Shown piece after piece: positions 1 through 7,903 of a stretch of 32,862 nt of DNA (position 1 is its first letter; every line of letters begins with the position of its first letter). The notes beneath the pieces were generated by a model. It was given only the letters and a program-made list of their open reading frames with translations. It was not told where the DNA came from and did no database searches. The DNA comes from Okeania hirsuta (lineage in GTDB: Bacteria; Cyanobacteriota; Cyanobacteriia; Cyanobacteriales; Microcoleaceae), in NCBI RefSeq assembly GCF_003838195.1, contig NZ_RCBY01000070.1:1-32862 (forward strand), written 5' to 3'. Made by a program: the position numbers and the translations under genes.

Positions 1-569
1 AACCAATTCTCATCCACAATGGGACATCTCCATCATTCGTACAAATTAAATCCATCATAAATTGTTTTAGATCGGGTCGTTTATCTCTCGAATATCCAGA
101 GGTAATTTTAATAGTTTTTGGTTCTATATCTTCCGTGGATTCATCCTCATATGTGTGATCATCTCCATGAACATGAAATGATGTAGAATCTAGGTGGACT
201 GTGCTTATCTCTAGCTGATAACTTTTCACTGCTTCTAACACCACAGACATGAAAATCTGATTTAATCCTCTGTGATACAGTTGGTCTAATACCCGACCTA
301 ATTTATCATCATTAAAATACTCTGTTTTTACCCCTTTGCCAATTAAATGTTCTATAGCTTTTCCATCAAAAAATTTACTAAATAAATATAGTGGGGATGA
401 AACTAATCCTAACCCATTTAAGAGCATTCCTTTAACTACTTAACCCCCTGTTATTTTTTCTGGTAACTGAACTCCCGCGTAGTCGATTAATTTTCTGTTC
501 TATGCCAATCTCGTCAATAATTCCTGCTACCAAACCTAGATGGTCTACATTAGTTACTTCTATTGACAT
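1..569 (-). pseudogene. IS1634-type (DUF4277) transposase, broken and cut by the window edge
   Basis: Read leftwards from the ATG at 569, the sequence encodes MSIEVTNVDHLGLVAGIIDE followed by GIEQKINRL, the typical start of cyanobacterial DUF4277/IS1634-type transposases. About 30 codons in, near 475, one base too many (or two too few) shifts the frame. In the restored frame a TAA follows almost at once at about 440. After that the reading frame is open to the window edge, with recognisable stretches such as GLVSSPLYLFSKFFDGKAIE, a His/Asp-rich STVHLDSTSFHVHGDD segment and SGYSRDKRPDLKQF, the DDE-transposase core. The gene is therefore inactive here; its 3' part lies outside the window. An exact 85-bp copy of its 5' end occurs at 12424-12508. 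The family call is from recalled motifs and is fairly sure; the exact IS name is not known. Confidence 0.8.
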
Positions 570-607
570 TTTCTCCTCTTTTTGATCTTCACTTAATTAT
601 CTAGAAT

Positions 608-750
608 TAGAGCTGATTGATCAAGTAAAGATTAAGGCGCTGAATCACTTGCTATACTTAGGTTTGAGGAGTTATTATCAAGTATTACCCTAATTGCTAA
701 AAACTAGGTAATATCAGACTTTTAGCTAAGTTTACAAATCAGCTCTTACA
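608..750. mobile_element. MITE, GAGCTGATT family, copy 1
   Basis: An imperfect terminal inverted repeat, GAGCTGATT on the left (610) and AATCAGCTC on the right (near 738-746), encloses about 140 bp without coding capacity. TTA lies directly outside both ends in the same orientation, which fits a 3-bp target duplication. A second copy with the same ends and the same TTA flanks lies at 20955-21096. Here the element sits inside the upstream end of the broken transposase, so it inserted into an insertion sequence. Confidence 0.7.
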
Positions 751-772
751 GTTTGAGGTTTTTTTTTCTTAA

Positions 773-840
773 GTCTAAATACTTACTCAAGTTTGACCAT
801 CTTTGCATACTACATTTTGTCGTGCGGAATGTGGGCTAAA
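773..840. repeat. Terminal end of the IS1634-type element
   Basis: About 65 bp ending in GTCGTGCGGAATGTGGG are nearly the same as 12786-12849, and the shorter core recurs (inverted) at 32362-32387 and 32576-32603. Its position just upstream of the broken transposase suggests it is the terminal repeat of that element. Confidence 0.6.
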
Positions 841-1209
841 ACTAAGTAAGGAGGTAAAGATTGTTCCGAAAAATCTGATTTTAATCTTAAAAGTAGGGGA
901 ATAAGGCAGCATTTTTCAATCTTTTTCCTGTGTTATTACCTCTATTCCACTCCCGACTCGTAACTCAAAAACTTAATCGTAGGCAAAAATACCAAATAGC
1001 TTCTATGAAATAGAGGGGAGATGGAAGCATTTTTCTACCTTTTTTCTATTTCTGAATTTCTTTACTTTTGAGGACTGAGTTCTGAGGAGGGCAGCCAAAA
1101 GCACATACCCCGTGCAAATATACCATAAGGGTTCTATAGAGGTCTTCCATAGTTACTAAAATTAAGGTACTATAGTAGTCTGTCTATAATTATCTATACA
1201 ATAACTTTC
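839..1209. other. Intergenic region upstream of rpmF
   Basis: No gene is seen. The part at about 950-1140 is a decayed copy of 13130-13280: both contain ACATACC-CGNGCAAA-ATACCATAA and flanking pyrimidine-rich text. A TATAAT at 1185-1190, 20 bp before the rpmF start, is a possible -10 box; the matching -35 (TTAAGG at 1162) is weak. Confidence 0.45.
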
Positions 1210-1386
1210 ATGGCTGTACCAAAGAAGAGAACTTCCAAGTCTAAGACAAATATGCGAAAAGCTCAGTGGAAGCGTAAAGCAAGACTGGAGGCACAGAAGG
1301 CGCTATCTTTAGGGAAATCAGTTCTTACTCAACGTTCCCACAGTTTTGTATATCCAAGTGCTGAGGAAGAAGAGGAAGAAAATTAA
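1210..1386 (+). CDS. rpmF: 50S ribosomal protein L32
   Basis: This 58-residue gene encodes large-subunit ribosomal protein bL32. It starts [20 protein letters not shown], the near-invariant L32 opening, and continues with a very basic stretch ([19 protein letters not shown]). It ends with an acidic run of six Glu and Asn, as in cyanobacterial L32, which lacks the zinc-binding cysteines of some other bacteria. Length matches the family (55-60 residues). No strong Shine-Dalgarno precedes the ATG, but the second codon GCT and the protein start fix it. It converges with queA, 57 bp away, across a hairpin. Confidence 0.96.
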   Translation: MAVPKKRTSKSKTNMRKAQWKRKARLEAQKALSLGKSVLTQRSHSFVYPSAEEEEEEN

Positions 1387-1393
1387 TCTATCA

Positions 1394-1430
1394 GAGAATT
1401 GGGAAAAATAATGTCCAATTCTCAAAATAT
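1394..1430. terminator. Possible bidirectional terminator between rpmF and queA
   Basis: GAGAATTGG (1394-1402) pairs perfectly with CCAATTCTC (1415-1423) over 9 bp, with a 12-base loop and AT-rich flanks. It lies between the convergent ends of rpmF and queA. The T-run is short on both sides, so efficiency is uncertain. Confidence 0.55.
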
Positions 1431-1443
1431 TTTAACCATTAGA

Positions 1444-2541
1444 CTAATTTATCCTAGCAACTGGCAAAATGAACATCGCATCACCAAAAGAATAAAAGCG
1501 ATATTTTTTGGCAATCGCCTCCTGGTATAAGCTAAAAAGGCGTTTTCTCCCAATCATTGCACTTACAAGCATCAGCAGACTGGAGCGTGGTAGGTGAAAA
1601 TTAGTGATTAGACCTTCTACTATTTGCCACTTGTAGCCTGGATAAATAAATATATTGGTATAACCAGAAAATGGTGAGATAGAAAGCTGTTCATTACTAT
1701 TGTTCTGATTAGCTAGCGCTGCTCCCTCAAGAGCTCTAACTACTGTTGTTCCTACTGCAATTATACGTCCACCTTGGGATTTTGTTTGATTAATTTTGTC
1801 TACAACTGATGGTGAAACCTCTATCCATTCGTAGTGCATATCATGCTTCGTGATGTCTTCAGTCTCAACTGGCCGAAATGTACCAAGACCAACGTGTAGT
1901 GTGATGAAAGCTAGTCTAATATTTTTTTGTTCTAGTTTCTCTAGTAATTCATCAGTAAAATGTAAACCAGCAGTAGGTGCAGCTACTGCACCTAAAATAG
2001 TACCATATACAGTTTGATATTGTTCTGTGAGAGCCTGTGAATCTGTCACATAAGGCGGAAATGGCACATGACCAAATTGGTCTAATAAATTGATTAACGA
2101 AATTCCTTGAGGTAAGTTAAACTGTAAAAATCGCCCACCAGTTTCTCTATCTGTTGATAATACTGTTGCCTGTAACTTATAATTACAGTTAGATGAATTA
2201 GGTATAAATTCAATTGTTGTACCATTGCTAAAACGTTTACCAGGCTTGACTAAAGCCAGCCAACAATCATTTTCCACTGGTTTGAGCAACAATATTTCTA
2301 CCCGAGCACCAGTAGTTTTGTGGCCATAAAGCCTCCCAGGAATAACGCGAGTATTATTTAAAACTAGTAAGTCTCCTGATTCGAGTAAATCTGGTAAATC
2401 TCTAAAAATACAATTATGATGTGTAAGTGAATCTACAACCATTAAATGAGAACTATCCCTGGGGACAATGGGGTTTTGAGCAATTAGCTCTTGGGGCAGT
2501 TCATAGTCATAAGCATCAATAGACCAATCTACCTCAGTCAT
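1444..2541 (-). CDS. queA: S-adenosylmethionine:tRNA ribosyltransferase-isomerase
   Basis: QueA transfers and rearranges the ribosyl part of S-adenosylmethionine onto 7-aminomethyl-7-deazaguanine in tRNA, giving epoxyqueuosine at the wobble position of GUN anticodons; it acts in the cytosol. The 365-residue protein is the usual length. Family motifs are present in order: YDLP-like YDYELPQELIAQNP at residues 12-25, then RDSSHLMVVD, LLVLNNTRVIPGRLYGHK (about 60-77), VEILLLKP, AAPTAGLHFT (about 187-196), HVGLGTFRPV (about 216-225), the MHYEW-I-V segment, and TNFHLPRSSLLMLVSAMIG near the C-terminus. The ATG start agrees with homologues. It stands alone, convergent with rpmF. Confidence 0.96.
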   Translation of the reverse strand: MTEVDWSIDAYDYELPQELIAQNPIVPRDSSHLMVVDSLTHHNCIFRDLPDLLESGDLLVLNNTRVIPGRLYGHKTTGARVEILLLKPVENDCWLALVKPGKRFSNGTTIEFIPNSSNCNYKLQATVLSTDRETGGRFLQFNLPQGISLINLLDQFGHVPFPPYVTDSQALTEQYQTVYGTILGAVAAPTAGLHFTDELLEKLEQKNIRLAFITLHVGLGTFRPVETEDITKHDMHYEWIEVSPSVVDKINQTKSQGGRIIAVGTTVVRALEGAALANQNNSNEQLSISPFSGYTNIFIYPGYKWQIVEGLITNFHLPRSSLLMLVSAMIGRKRLFSLYQEAIAKKYRFYSFGDAMFILPVARIN

Positions 2542-2893
2542 ATTAGTGATATATAACTCGTAATTGGGTAAAATCCCCCAGATAAATTAGGGTAGTTTTC
2601 CCCTAGTGATATGCTACACATTAAGAGAAAATATAGAGTATATAAGTACAGAATTAATTTTCAGAGTGTAGAGCAGATGTATCTGTAGTGAAAAATAACA
2701 GATTGATCGTCTAGTTCAAAACTCTAGACATTCTAGAACATAAACCTAAATTATTAACTAGGAAGCGGCAATATCCGCCCCGCTCCCTACAACCGTTTTT
2801 CATTACCTTTAATTTTTCCTCTGTAGTAGCAAAAGATTTAGAGGTTAAACCGAGGGAAAAGCAGTAGTTTTCAGCGGTAATAGTTAGATTGAG
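2542..2893. other. Intergenic region between divergent queA and a hypothetical gene
   Basis: About 350 bp between divergent genes. It must hold both promoters, but no convincing -35/-10 pair was found. The only local structure noticed is the small palindromic stretch CTAGACATTCTAG near 2724. Confidence 0.4.
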
Positions 2894-3283
2894 ATGGAAT
2901 ACCTTTACTTTATAGCAAATACTAGCCTCTGCCTGAGAGTAGTTGAATACCTATGCATTACTCATCAACTACCGCTTCAATTTATGACTGTGATTCATCA
3001 AATTGATGGTTGGGTAGTAAAAATCAAAATGAGTCACTACTTAACTCCTCAACAACATGGGGATTTTAGGGCTTTTATGAATGAATTAGGAATACCTTAT
3101 CAGCCTGATATCCGTATCAGAATGGCATTGTGGAGTCTAGAAACTGGACAATCACCTTTAAGTGTGATGAGACGGTATCAGGTAGCAATAGTATCTCATG
3201 GCCAGCCCAATCAGGAGGAAATAGAATCATTCCGTACCCAATTTGTCAAGGGTTTAGGGTATTGTCCCGAAACTTTAGGTTGA
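2894..3283 (+). CDS. Conserved cyanobacterial hypothetical protein
   Basis: This 129-residue protein belongs to a family I recall only from cyanobacteria; its function is unknown. It is a single soluble domain without signal peptide or membrane segment. It starts MEYLYFIANTSLCLRVVEYL and contains the conserved-looking blocks GWVVKIKM, YLTPQQHGDFRAFM and ALWSLETGQSPLSVMRRYQV, ending KGLGYCPE. The ATG at 2894 has a poor Shine-Dalgarno (GAG shortly upstream). It stands alone, divergent from queA. Coding is supported by composition and the match to recalled homologues; no biochemical role is proposed. Confidence 0.75.
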   Translation: MEYLYFIANTSLCLRVVEYLCITHQLPLQFMTVIHQIDGWVVKIKMSHYLTPQQHGDFRAFMNELGIPYQPDIRIRMALWSLETGQSPLSVMRRYQVAIVSHGQPNQEEIESFRTQFVKGLGYCPETLG

Positions 3284-3844
3284 GCTATAGTTTTACTCTT
3301 ACTTTAATTTGTACCTGTACTTGTACTTGTACATTAATCATATTAGTACCGGTACAACAAGAGTAAGACACACTTAATTTATTCTTTATAATTTAACTTA
3401 CTTTTCTAATTTGCACAGCATTCTACAGTTGAGAGCCTTTTGGTCATAAGGAATAGAAGTAATTTGCATTAAAATTGGTTTCTCATTCCAGCCTACAAAA
3501 ATATCAAAGGAAGAAGAAAGCTAGGCGGTTTTAACCCTTGGATGAAAAATGAGTCACGGAATTGATTCTGTAGTCTGATAGTCCTTTTTTTAAATTAAAG
3601 TTTAGCCTATGGATGTTCCAGACTTTTGCTTAGTGCTTCTGGTGGCATAGGCAAATTATTGAATACCTCGCATTGCTGAAAAGAGGGATGAATTTTGGAA
3701 GTAGGGAAAATATATAATGATTGTATGATCTATGTTCTATCTGGATATGAAGCAAACAGAGATTTAGTACCTATAACCCTACTGACTACTAAAAATCATA
3801 CTGTTATTCAACAACGCCTAATACCTGATTAACTCTAAACGAGT
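3284..3844. other. Intergenic region with GTAC array and a very small ORF
   Basis: The left part (3292-3366) is an inverted repeat, TTACTCTT against AAGAGTAA, around six GTAC sites. The rest is AT-rich. At 3725-3832 lies an open frame of 35 codons (MIYVLSGYEANRDLV...) with no good ribosome binding site; it may be a remnant or chance. No RNA gene was recognised. Confidence 0.4.
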
Positions 3845-4378
3845 TTAATCCAGGTCAGAGGCAGATATAAAGGCAGAAGGGATATAATTTTGTAAGACAA
3901 GTTGATAACCTGCTAATTCTAAAGAATGTCCCACCTTAATAGTTAACTTAGATAGTTGATCCTGTAATGATAGAAATTTTGATTGAGGATAATCTTTTTG
4001 AGTATAATTACACTTGACTAAAGCTACATCGAATCTACAAGAACAATCTGCTAATTCTGGGCGATCGCTTAAAAATATTTCTGCAGTTTGCCATGATTTT
4101 GCTTGTTTTGCTTCTGTAACTGCGAGTAAACCATTTTTATCCCAGTTACCCCGACTACGAGTTTTGACCTCCACAAATATCAGAATTGGAAATTTTTGAG
4201 CTTGGTTATCTTCCAAAGGAGAAGTTTTTAGGGCAATAATATCTAACTCTCCCCAGCGACATTGCCACCGTCGATGGAGTATTTGCCAACCTTCTTGAGT
4301 TAACCATTTTGCCACTAAATCTTCTCCCAAGAGACCTCTGTCAATTTTTGAGGAAGAAGCAGATTGCCTAGTTGACAT
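3845..4378 (-). CDS. yraN: YraN family (UPF0102) nuclease-fold protein
   Basis: This 177-residue protein belongs to the YraN/UPF0102 family, which has a restriction-endonuclease-like (PD-(D/E)XK) fold and whose cellular role is unclear. Visible motifs are GLLGEDLVAKWLTQEGWQIL at about residues 15-34, RWGELDIIAL (about 41-50) with the acidic nuclease residues, and ILIFVEVKTRSRG (about 65-77) giving the E-V-K core. CRFDVALV follows. The C-terminus is about 50 residues longer than minimal members. The current ATG at 4378 lies inside the right end of the adjacent TnpB element (GGATGTCAA), so residues 1-2 and the first base of codon 3 are transposon-derived. The native start has been lost or replaced, and whether the gene is still translated is uncertain. 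Confidence 0.85.
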   Translation of the reverse strand: MSTRQSASSSKIDRGLLGEDLVAKWLTQEGWQILHRRWQCRWGELDIIALKTSPLEDNQAQKFPILIFVEVKTRSRGNWDKNGLLAVTEAKQAKSWQTAEIFLSDRPELADCSCRFDVALVKCNYTQKDYPQSKFLSLQDQLSKLTIKVGHSLELAGYQLVLQNYIPSAFISASDLD

Positions 4379-5744
4379 CCTCCCGACGCTGCTCTACGAG
4401 ACAGGGCGAGATTCCTCCTTCATCGTTGATAGGGGCTTTCTGTTTCCTCCTCCGGAGGAGCTGCGCTAACATAGCACCCGCCTTCCGGGATTTACTCCCT
4501 TCAGGTCTTACAGTCGCTCCACAGATTGAAACTGCGAGTCCCGCAGCCTTCTTGGTGGGTGTTCCCTTGCGTCTATCGCCGACGCGGGTTTCCATCCGCA
4601 AAATATTTATACTTGCCTTAACATCGCGGTCATGGTGAGTGCCACACTCAAGACAATCCCACTCCCTGATATTTAGAGGCAATTTCTCAACCACATGACC
4701 ACAATTAGAGCAGCGTTTGGAACTGGGAAAATATCTGTCAATCTTGATTAACTTTCGGCCATACCAATCAGCTTTGTACTCTAATTGCCTGACTAATTCT
4801 CCCCAGTTAGCATCACTATCCCCCCCTCTTGCTCCTCTCCTGGGAGGGGATAGGAGTGGGTTGTGGTTCTTGACCATGTTTTTAACTGCCAAATCCTCAA
4901 CCACTATCGTTTGATTTTCACGAATCAGTTGTAGGGGAACCGTCAGATTGGCGACGTATGTTAGCTTGTGAGTATAGTCAAGCCTTGAATCTTTTATTTT
5001 TCCGTGTATTCTAGCTACTTTTAATTTGGCCTTTTGATAGTTACTTGAGCCTTTACTCTTACGCGAGAGTGACTTTTGAGCTAACCTCAGTTTTTTGTGT
5101 AACTTGTTAAGATTCTTTGGGTTAGTTACTTTTTCCCCATTAGTAGTTAAGAGACTGGTGATTCCTAAGTCAATACCTAAGAGTTTTTTGACTGCCTTGA
5201 GTTTTAAATCTGTGGTGTCATTAATTCTCAAAGAGACAGACCATCTACCACTAGAGTCCAGTTTGACTGTTATTGTGGTAGGTAAACTATCATTAGGTAG
5301 TTGCCTAGTCCACCTAATAGGTAATGGTTCTACACATTTGGCTAGATATACTTGACCATCTTTCCACTTAAATGCTGACTTTGTGAATTCAGCACTACCA
5401 CCATTTCGTTTTTTCTTAAAGTTAGGATATTTAGCACCTCCACTAAAAAAGTTAGTGTTTGCGTAGGATTCCGTAGAAAAAGCAGTCTGTAGATGTCTCA
5501 AACCTTGTTGTAACGGTACACCGTTAACTTCTGTTAGAAAATCTAAATCTTCCTGTTTTTTCCAACAAGTAAGCATAGCTGAAGTTTGTTTGTAGCTCAG
5601 TCGTTGTTGCAGTTCATACCAAGCTTGAGTTCTAGCAGCTAAAGCTTTGTTGTAGACCAAGCGTACACAACCGAAAGTTCTCCGCAACAAGTTTTCCTGT
5701 TCTGGAGTCGGGTAAAACCTAAATTTATACGCTTTTTCAACCAT
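4368..5744 (-). CDS. tnpB: IS200/IS605-family TnpB, RNA-guided nuclease
   Basis: TnpB proteins are RNA-guided DNA nucleases of IS200/IS605 elements that cut the empty donor site, guided by an RNA from the element's right end. This 458-residue copy has the N-terminal HTH_OrfB region (KAYKFRFYPTPEQE...), then the split RuvC site: D192 in LGIDLGITSL, E283 in VVEDLAVKNM and D374 in HDRDVKASINIL. The zinc ribbon is C345, C348, C364 and C367. All catalytic residues are present. Residues 295-309 (NPLLSPPRRGARGGD) look like a genomic repeat inserted in frame, and residues 91-97 may be a second insertion. The tail after about 383 is translated right-end sequence that probably overlaps the guide RNA. 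The stop overlaps the yraN start by 11 bp. No tnpA is present, so mobility would need a partner elsewhere. Confidence 0.93.
   Translation of the reverse strand: MVEKAYKFRFYPTPEQENLLRRTFGCVRLVYNKALAARTQAWYELQQRLSYKQTSAMLTCWKKQEDLDFLTEVNGVPLQQGLRHLQTAFSTESYANTNFFSGGAKYPNFKKKRNGGSAEFTKSAFKWKDGQVYLAKCVEPLPIRWTRQLPNDSLPTTITVKLDSSGRWSVSLRINDTTDLKLKAVKKLLGIDLGITSLLTTNGEKVTNPKNLNKLHKKLRLAQKSLSRKSKGSSNYQKAKLKVARIHGKIKDSRLDYTHKLTYVANLTVPLQLIRENQTIVVEDLAVKNMVKNHNPLLSPPRRGARGGDSDANWGELVRQLEYKADWYGRKLIKIDRYFPSSKRCSNCGHVVEKLPLNIREWDCLECGTHHDRDVKASINILRMETRVGDRRKGTPTKKAAGLAVSICGATVRPEGSKSRKAGAMLAQLLRRRKQKAPINDEGGISPCLVEQRREDVN
4372..4640 (-). ncRNA. Probable TnpB guide (omega/reRNA) region at the element's right end
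   Basis: In this family the guide RNA scaffold spans the 3' end of tnpB and the right end, and the guide is the flanking sequence. Here the guide would be the start of yraN, read leftwards from 4371 (CTAGGCAATCTG...). The segment is GC-rich and can form hairpins (for example CTCCTCCGGAGGAG at 4447-4460). Boundaries are inferred, not seen. Confidence 0.45.
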
Positions 5745-5803
5745 CTACTGTTAGCCAAGTAATTTTTAAAGTCTAACATATTGTGTGTGAGATATCAATA
5801 TTG

Positions 5804-5858
5804 ATTGGTTTTCGCGAAGGAAGCTCCCACAGGCCGGAGAGCGCGGCTCTCCAACCAA
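5804..5858. repeat. GC-rich palindrome near the left end of the tnpB element
   Basis: An outer repeat TTGGTT/AACCAA encloses TTCGCGAA and the hairpin GGAGAGC-GCG-GCTCTCC (5836-5852). It is much richer in GC than its surroundings. It may be the left-end hairpin of the IS or a separate dispersed palindrome. Confidence 0.55.
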
Positions 5859-5941
5859 CGTTGTGATCAAGAAAAGCTCATTTTGGTTTATTCTTCTTAT
5901 TATGGTTATGGACTGCCTGGAGTAAATTAGACAGAAGTAGT

Positions 5942-6469
5942 ATGAATTTTAGACAACAAAAAACTTCCCAAATTTTAGTCAGCTTCGTCTTTTCACTAAT
6001 AGTATATCTCATTACTATTGGGGCAATAACTGCCTTAATATTTACTAACCCAACACTCACTCTAGCTGATGAGTATAACAAGCAAATATTAGTGGGTGTT
6101 GATTTTTCTGGTCGAGACTTAACTAATGATTCATTTACTAAATCTATTCTGCGTAAAAGTGACTTCAGTAACTCAAATTTAACTGGTGTTAGTTTGTTTG
6201 GCGCTCATTTAGAAGGAGCTAATTTAGTAGGAGCTAATCTGAGTTACTCTACTTTGGATAATGCAATTTTTAACAAAGCAAATTTGACTAATGCTATTTT
6301 AGAGGGTGCTTTTGCTTTTCATACTCAATTCCGTGGTGCAATTATTGATGGAGCAGATTTTACAGATGCTTTTTTACGAGCAGATACTCAAAAGGAGCTA
6401 TGTAAAATAGCTCAAGGTACGAATCCTATTACAGGTAATGACACAAAGGATACACTCTTTTGTGATTAA
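5942..6469 (+). CDS. Secreted (probably thylakoid-lumen) pentapeptide-repeat protein
   Basis: The 175-residue protein has a hydrophobic N-terminal segment (about residues 10-35) and a likely signal-peptidase site after LTLA at 42 (TLTLA-DEY), so it should be exported to the periplasm or thylakoid lumen. Residues about 52-145 form pentapeptide repeats of A(D/N)LXX type (VDFSG RDLTN ... GAHLE GANLV GANLS ... KANLT NAILE ... GADFT DAFLR), which fold as a right-handed quadrilateral helix. Two cysteines (154, 174) close the tail and could form a disulfide. It resembles the lumenal pentapeptide proteins of plants and cyanobacteria (TL17/TL15-like); their function is not settled. It stands alone and diverges from tnpB. 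Confidence 0.87.
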   Translation: MNFRQQKTSQILVSFVFSLIVYLITIGAITALIFTNPTLTLADEYNKQILVGVDFSGRDLTNDSFTKSILRKSDFSNSNLTGVSLFGAHLEGANLVGANLSYSTLDNAIFNKANLTNAILEGAFAFHTQFRGAIIDGADFTDAFLRADTQKELCKIAQGTNPITGNDTKDTLFCD

Positions 6470-6651
6470 TTTTATTGGCTTGATTTGAAGTAATAAGGTA
6501 GAGGGAATGAGCAGAAGTAAAAGTGAAGTACATTTATTTCGATCTTCCCTTTTTTATTTTCAATATATGGGAGTAAATCCTATTTTTGATTGGTATTTTA
6601 TTAGATAGATAACCACACAATAATTCAATAGTTGTAGTAAAAAAGATTAGA

Positions 6652-6754
6652 TAGGGTGTGTGACAGTATGCTTACCATTTATGGAATTACGGTCGGTTTT
6701 ACACTTGACCATGTGCTGGAGGATAGTGCGTTATTTCACACGCTTCGTACCCTA
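6652..6754. mobile_element. Possible MITE with TAGGGT ends
   Basis: TAGGGTGTGTGA on the left faces TTCACAC...ACCCTA on the right (with a small insertion in the right arm), 103 bp in all, no coding capacity. A related end pair (TAGTAGGGT/ACCCTACTA) is at 27242-27534. Only one copy of this exact kind is in the window. Confidence 0.4.
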
Positions 6755-7442
6755 TGTTTTTGATATTTATCTGACAAACACTGTATAAGTTACACCGTTA
6801 ATCTCATCAATTAATGCTTTAGTATAGCCCTAGGAATATGAGAAAATTTATTGATTTTTAGACCTATTATTCCTTGTTATTTCTTGTATCTTGTATAGCA
6901 GAAGTAAGAAGGAATAATTTTGTGTTATCTGAGTTTTATAGCCATCGAAGCCAAGATTATGACATTTCTAAATTATCTAACTCAATTATAGATTATTTTT
7001 GATTTTTGTCTTGCCCATAGCGCTATAAGACTATCAAATTATTTAATATTAATTAAACTTATACTTAATTAATTAACATATTTATAATTTAAACTAATTT
7101 TGACAAAAAAAGTTGAAATGAGCTATCGAAAGCCAAATTTTAGCGAAAAATCGCAATTTTGCGCCTGTATGAGCAACCTTTTCATAAACGCTACAAGTCT
7201 TGATATGCAATAAATACAGAGTTTTTGCTTCTCAGCCAATTTTGATGTATATTGATAACAAATTATTCGCTCTGCGTAGGTGCTTATTAAAATGAATCAT
7301 GTTTTTATTAATTATTCATAGTATAGCAGTCGAAGCAAAGGGCACGGACGTTAAGCGAAGCGAACAGCATCATCAACTCTCCATAGGAAAATCTTTTATT
7401 GTTCCTTTTGACTTTCTGACTCAGTTTTTAATGGGAAACCAT

Positions 7443-7490
7443 TGACATCCTCCCGAAATTGCGCTTACGCTACAACGCGGGATTTCTTAA
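7443..7490. repeat. Solo IS605-type right end
   Basis: TTGACATCCTCCCG matches the right end of the tnpB element at 4372-4385 exactly, followed by a GC-rich stretch ending CGCGGGATTTCTTAA. It is a scar or a minimal non-autonomous relative of that element. No tnpB sequence lies next to it. Confidence 0.65.
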
Positions 7491-7560
7491 CATCAATAAC
7501 TTTTTGTCTTAAGTCGTAGCTATAAGGAGCAGGCATAATCTTTCCTAGATAATTTTTCTC

Positions 7561-7660
7561 TATTAGACATCTCCAGAAAAGAGAGAATAAGGAATAGGGA
7601 GAAGTAATTGATAACTTACGGATAAGAATTGATTTTATTTTTTTTTGGAGAAGTCTATGA
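7561..7660. mobile_element. MITE, TATTAGACATCTCC family, copy 1
   Basis: TATTAGACATCTCC on the left (7561-7574) faces GGAGAAGTCTATGA on the right (to 7660); about 16 of the outer 20 bases pair. The inside has a purine-rich tract (7575-7604) and the shared core AATTGATAA-TTA-GGATAAG (about 7607-7628), also found at 18554 and partly at 15519. Confidence 0.65.
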
Positions 7661-7903
7661 TGTCCGCGCTCTTTGCTTTGACTGCTATAAGCTTTTAATA
7701 TGTCCGTGCATTTCCTTCAATTGCTATAAAATCAAAACATTATTTTGTACAGCTTCACATCAAATTGGTATCAGGAATTTTGGCGTTGGTGAATCAAGCG
7801 ATGAAACCTAAATTTAGCGAAATATAAAATGCTTTTCAGTTAATAGTTAGACAATTGCCATTAAAGCACAATCATAGCCACGTATTACCAACGCTTGATT
7901 TTT

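Larger units (their letters stand above)
4372..5865 (-). mobile_element. IS200/IS605-type element carrying only tnpB
   Basis: The right end is set by ...GGGAGGATGTCAA (4385-4372 on the minus strand). TCAA is the usual cleavage motif of ISDra2-like elements, and the same end recurs as a solo copy at 7443-7456. On the left, TTGAT (5870-5866, minus) precedes the likely left end, as expected for target-site insertion next to TTGAT without duplication. The left boundary is inference. Confidence 0.65.
6470..7903. other. Long gene-free region made of element scars
   Basis: About 1.4 kb without a credible gene. It holds a possible MITE (6652-6754), repeats of a TATAGCAGT-type unit (7322-7358 and 7667-7732), a solo IS605-type right end (7443-7490) and a 100-bp MITE (7561-7660). 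The stretch 6760-7300 is very AT-rich and shows no recognisable feature. Confidence 0.5.

Noticed and set aside
3130-3366. Open frame of 78 codons overlapping the hypothetical gene
   Set aside because: It overlaps 2894-3283 in another frame, and its end is just translated GTAC repeat (ICTCTCTCTLI).
3725-3832. 35-codon open frame (MIYVLSGYEANRDLV...)
   Set aside because: It is short, has no ribosome binding site, and no family was recognised. It is mentioned in the intergenic entry but not called as a gene.
5878-6081. Open frame of 67 codons on the minus strand
   Set aside because: It overlaps the pentapeptide gene's signal peptide region, antisense, with no domain.
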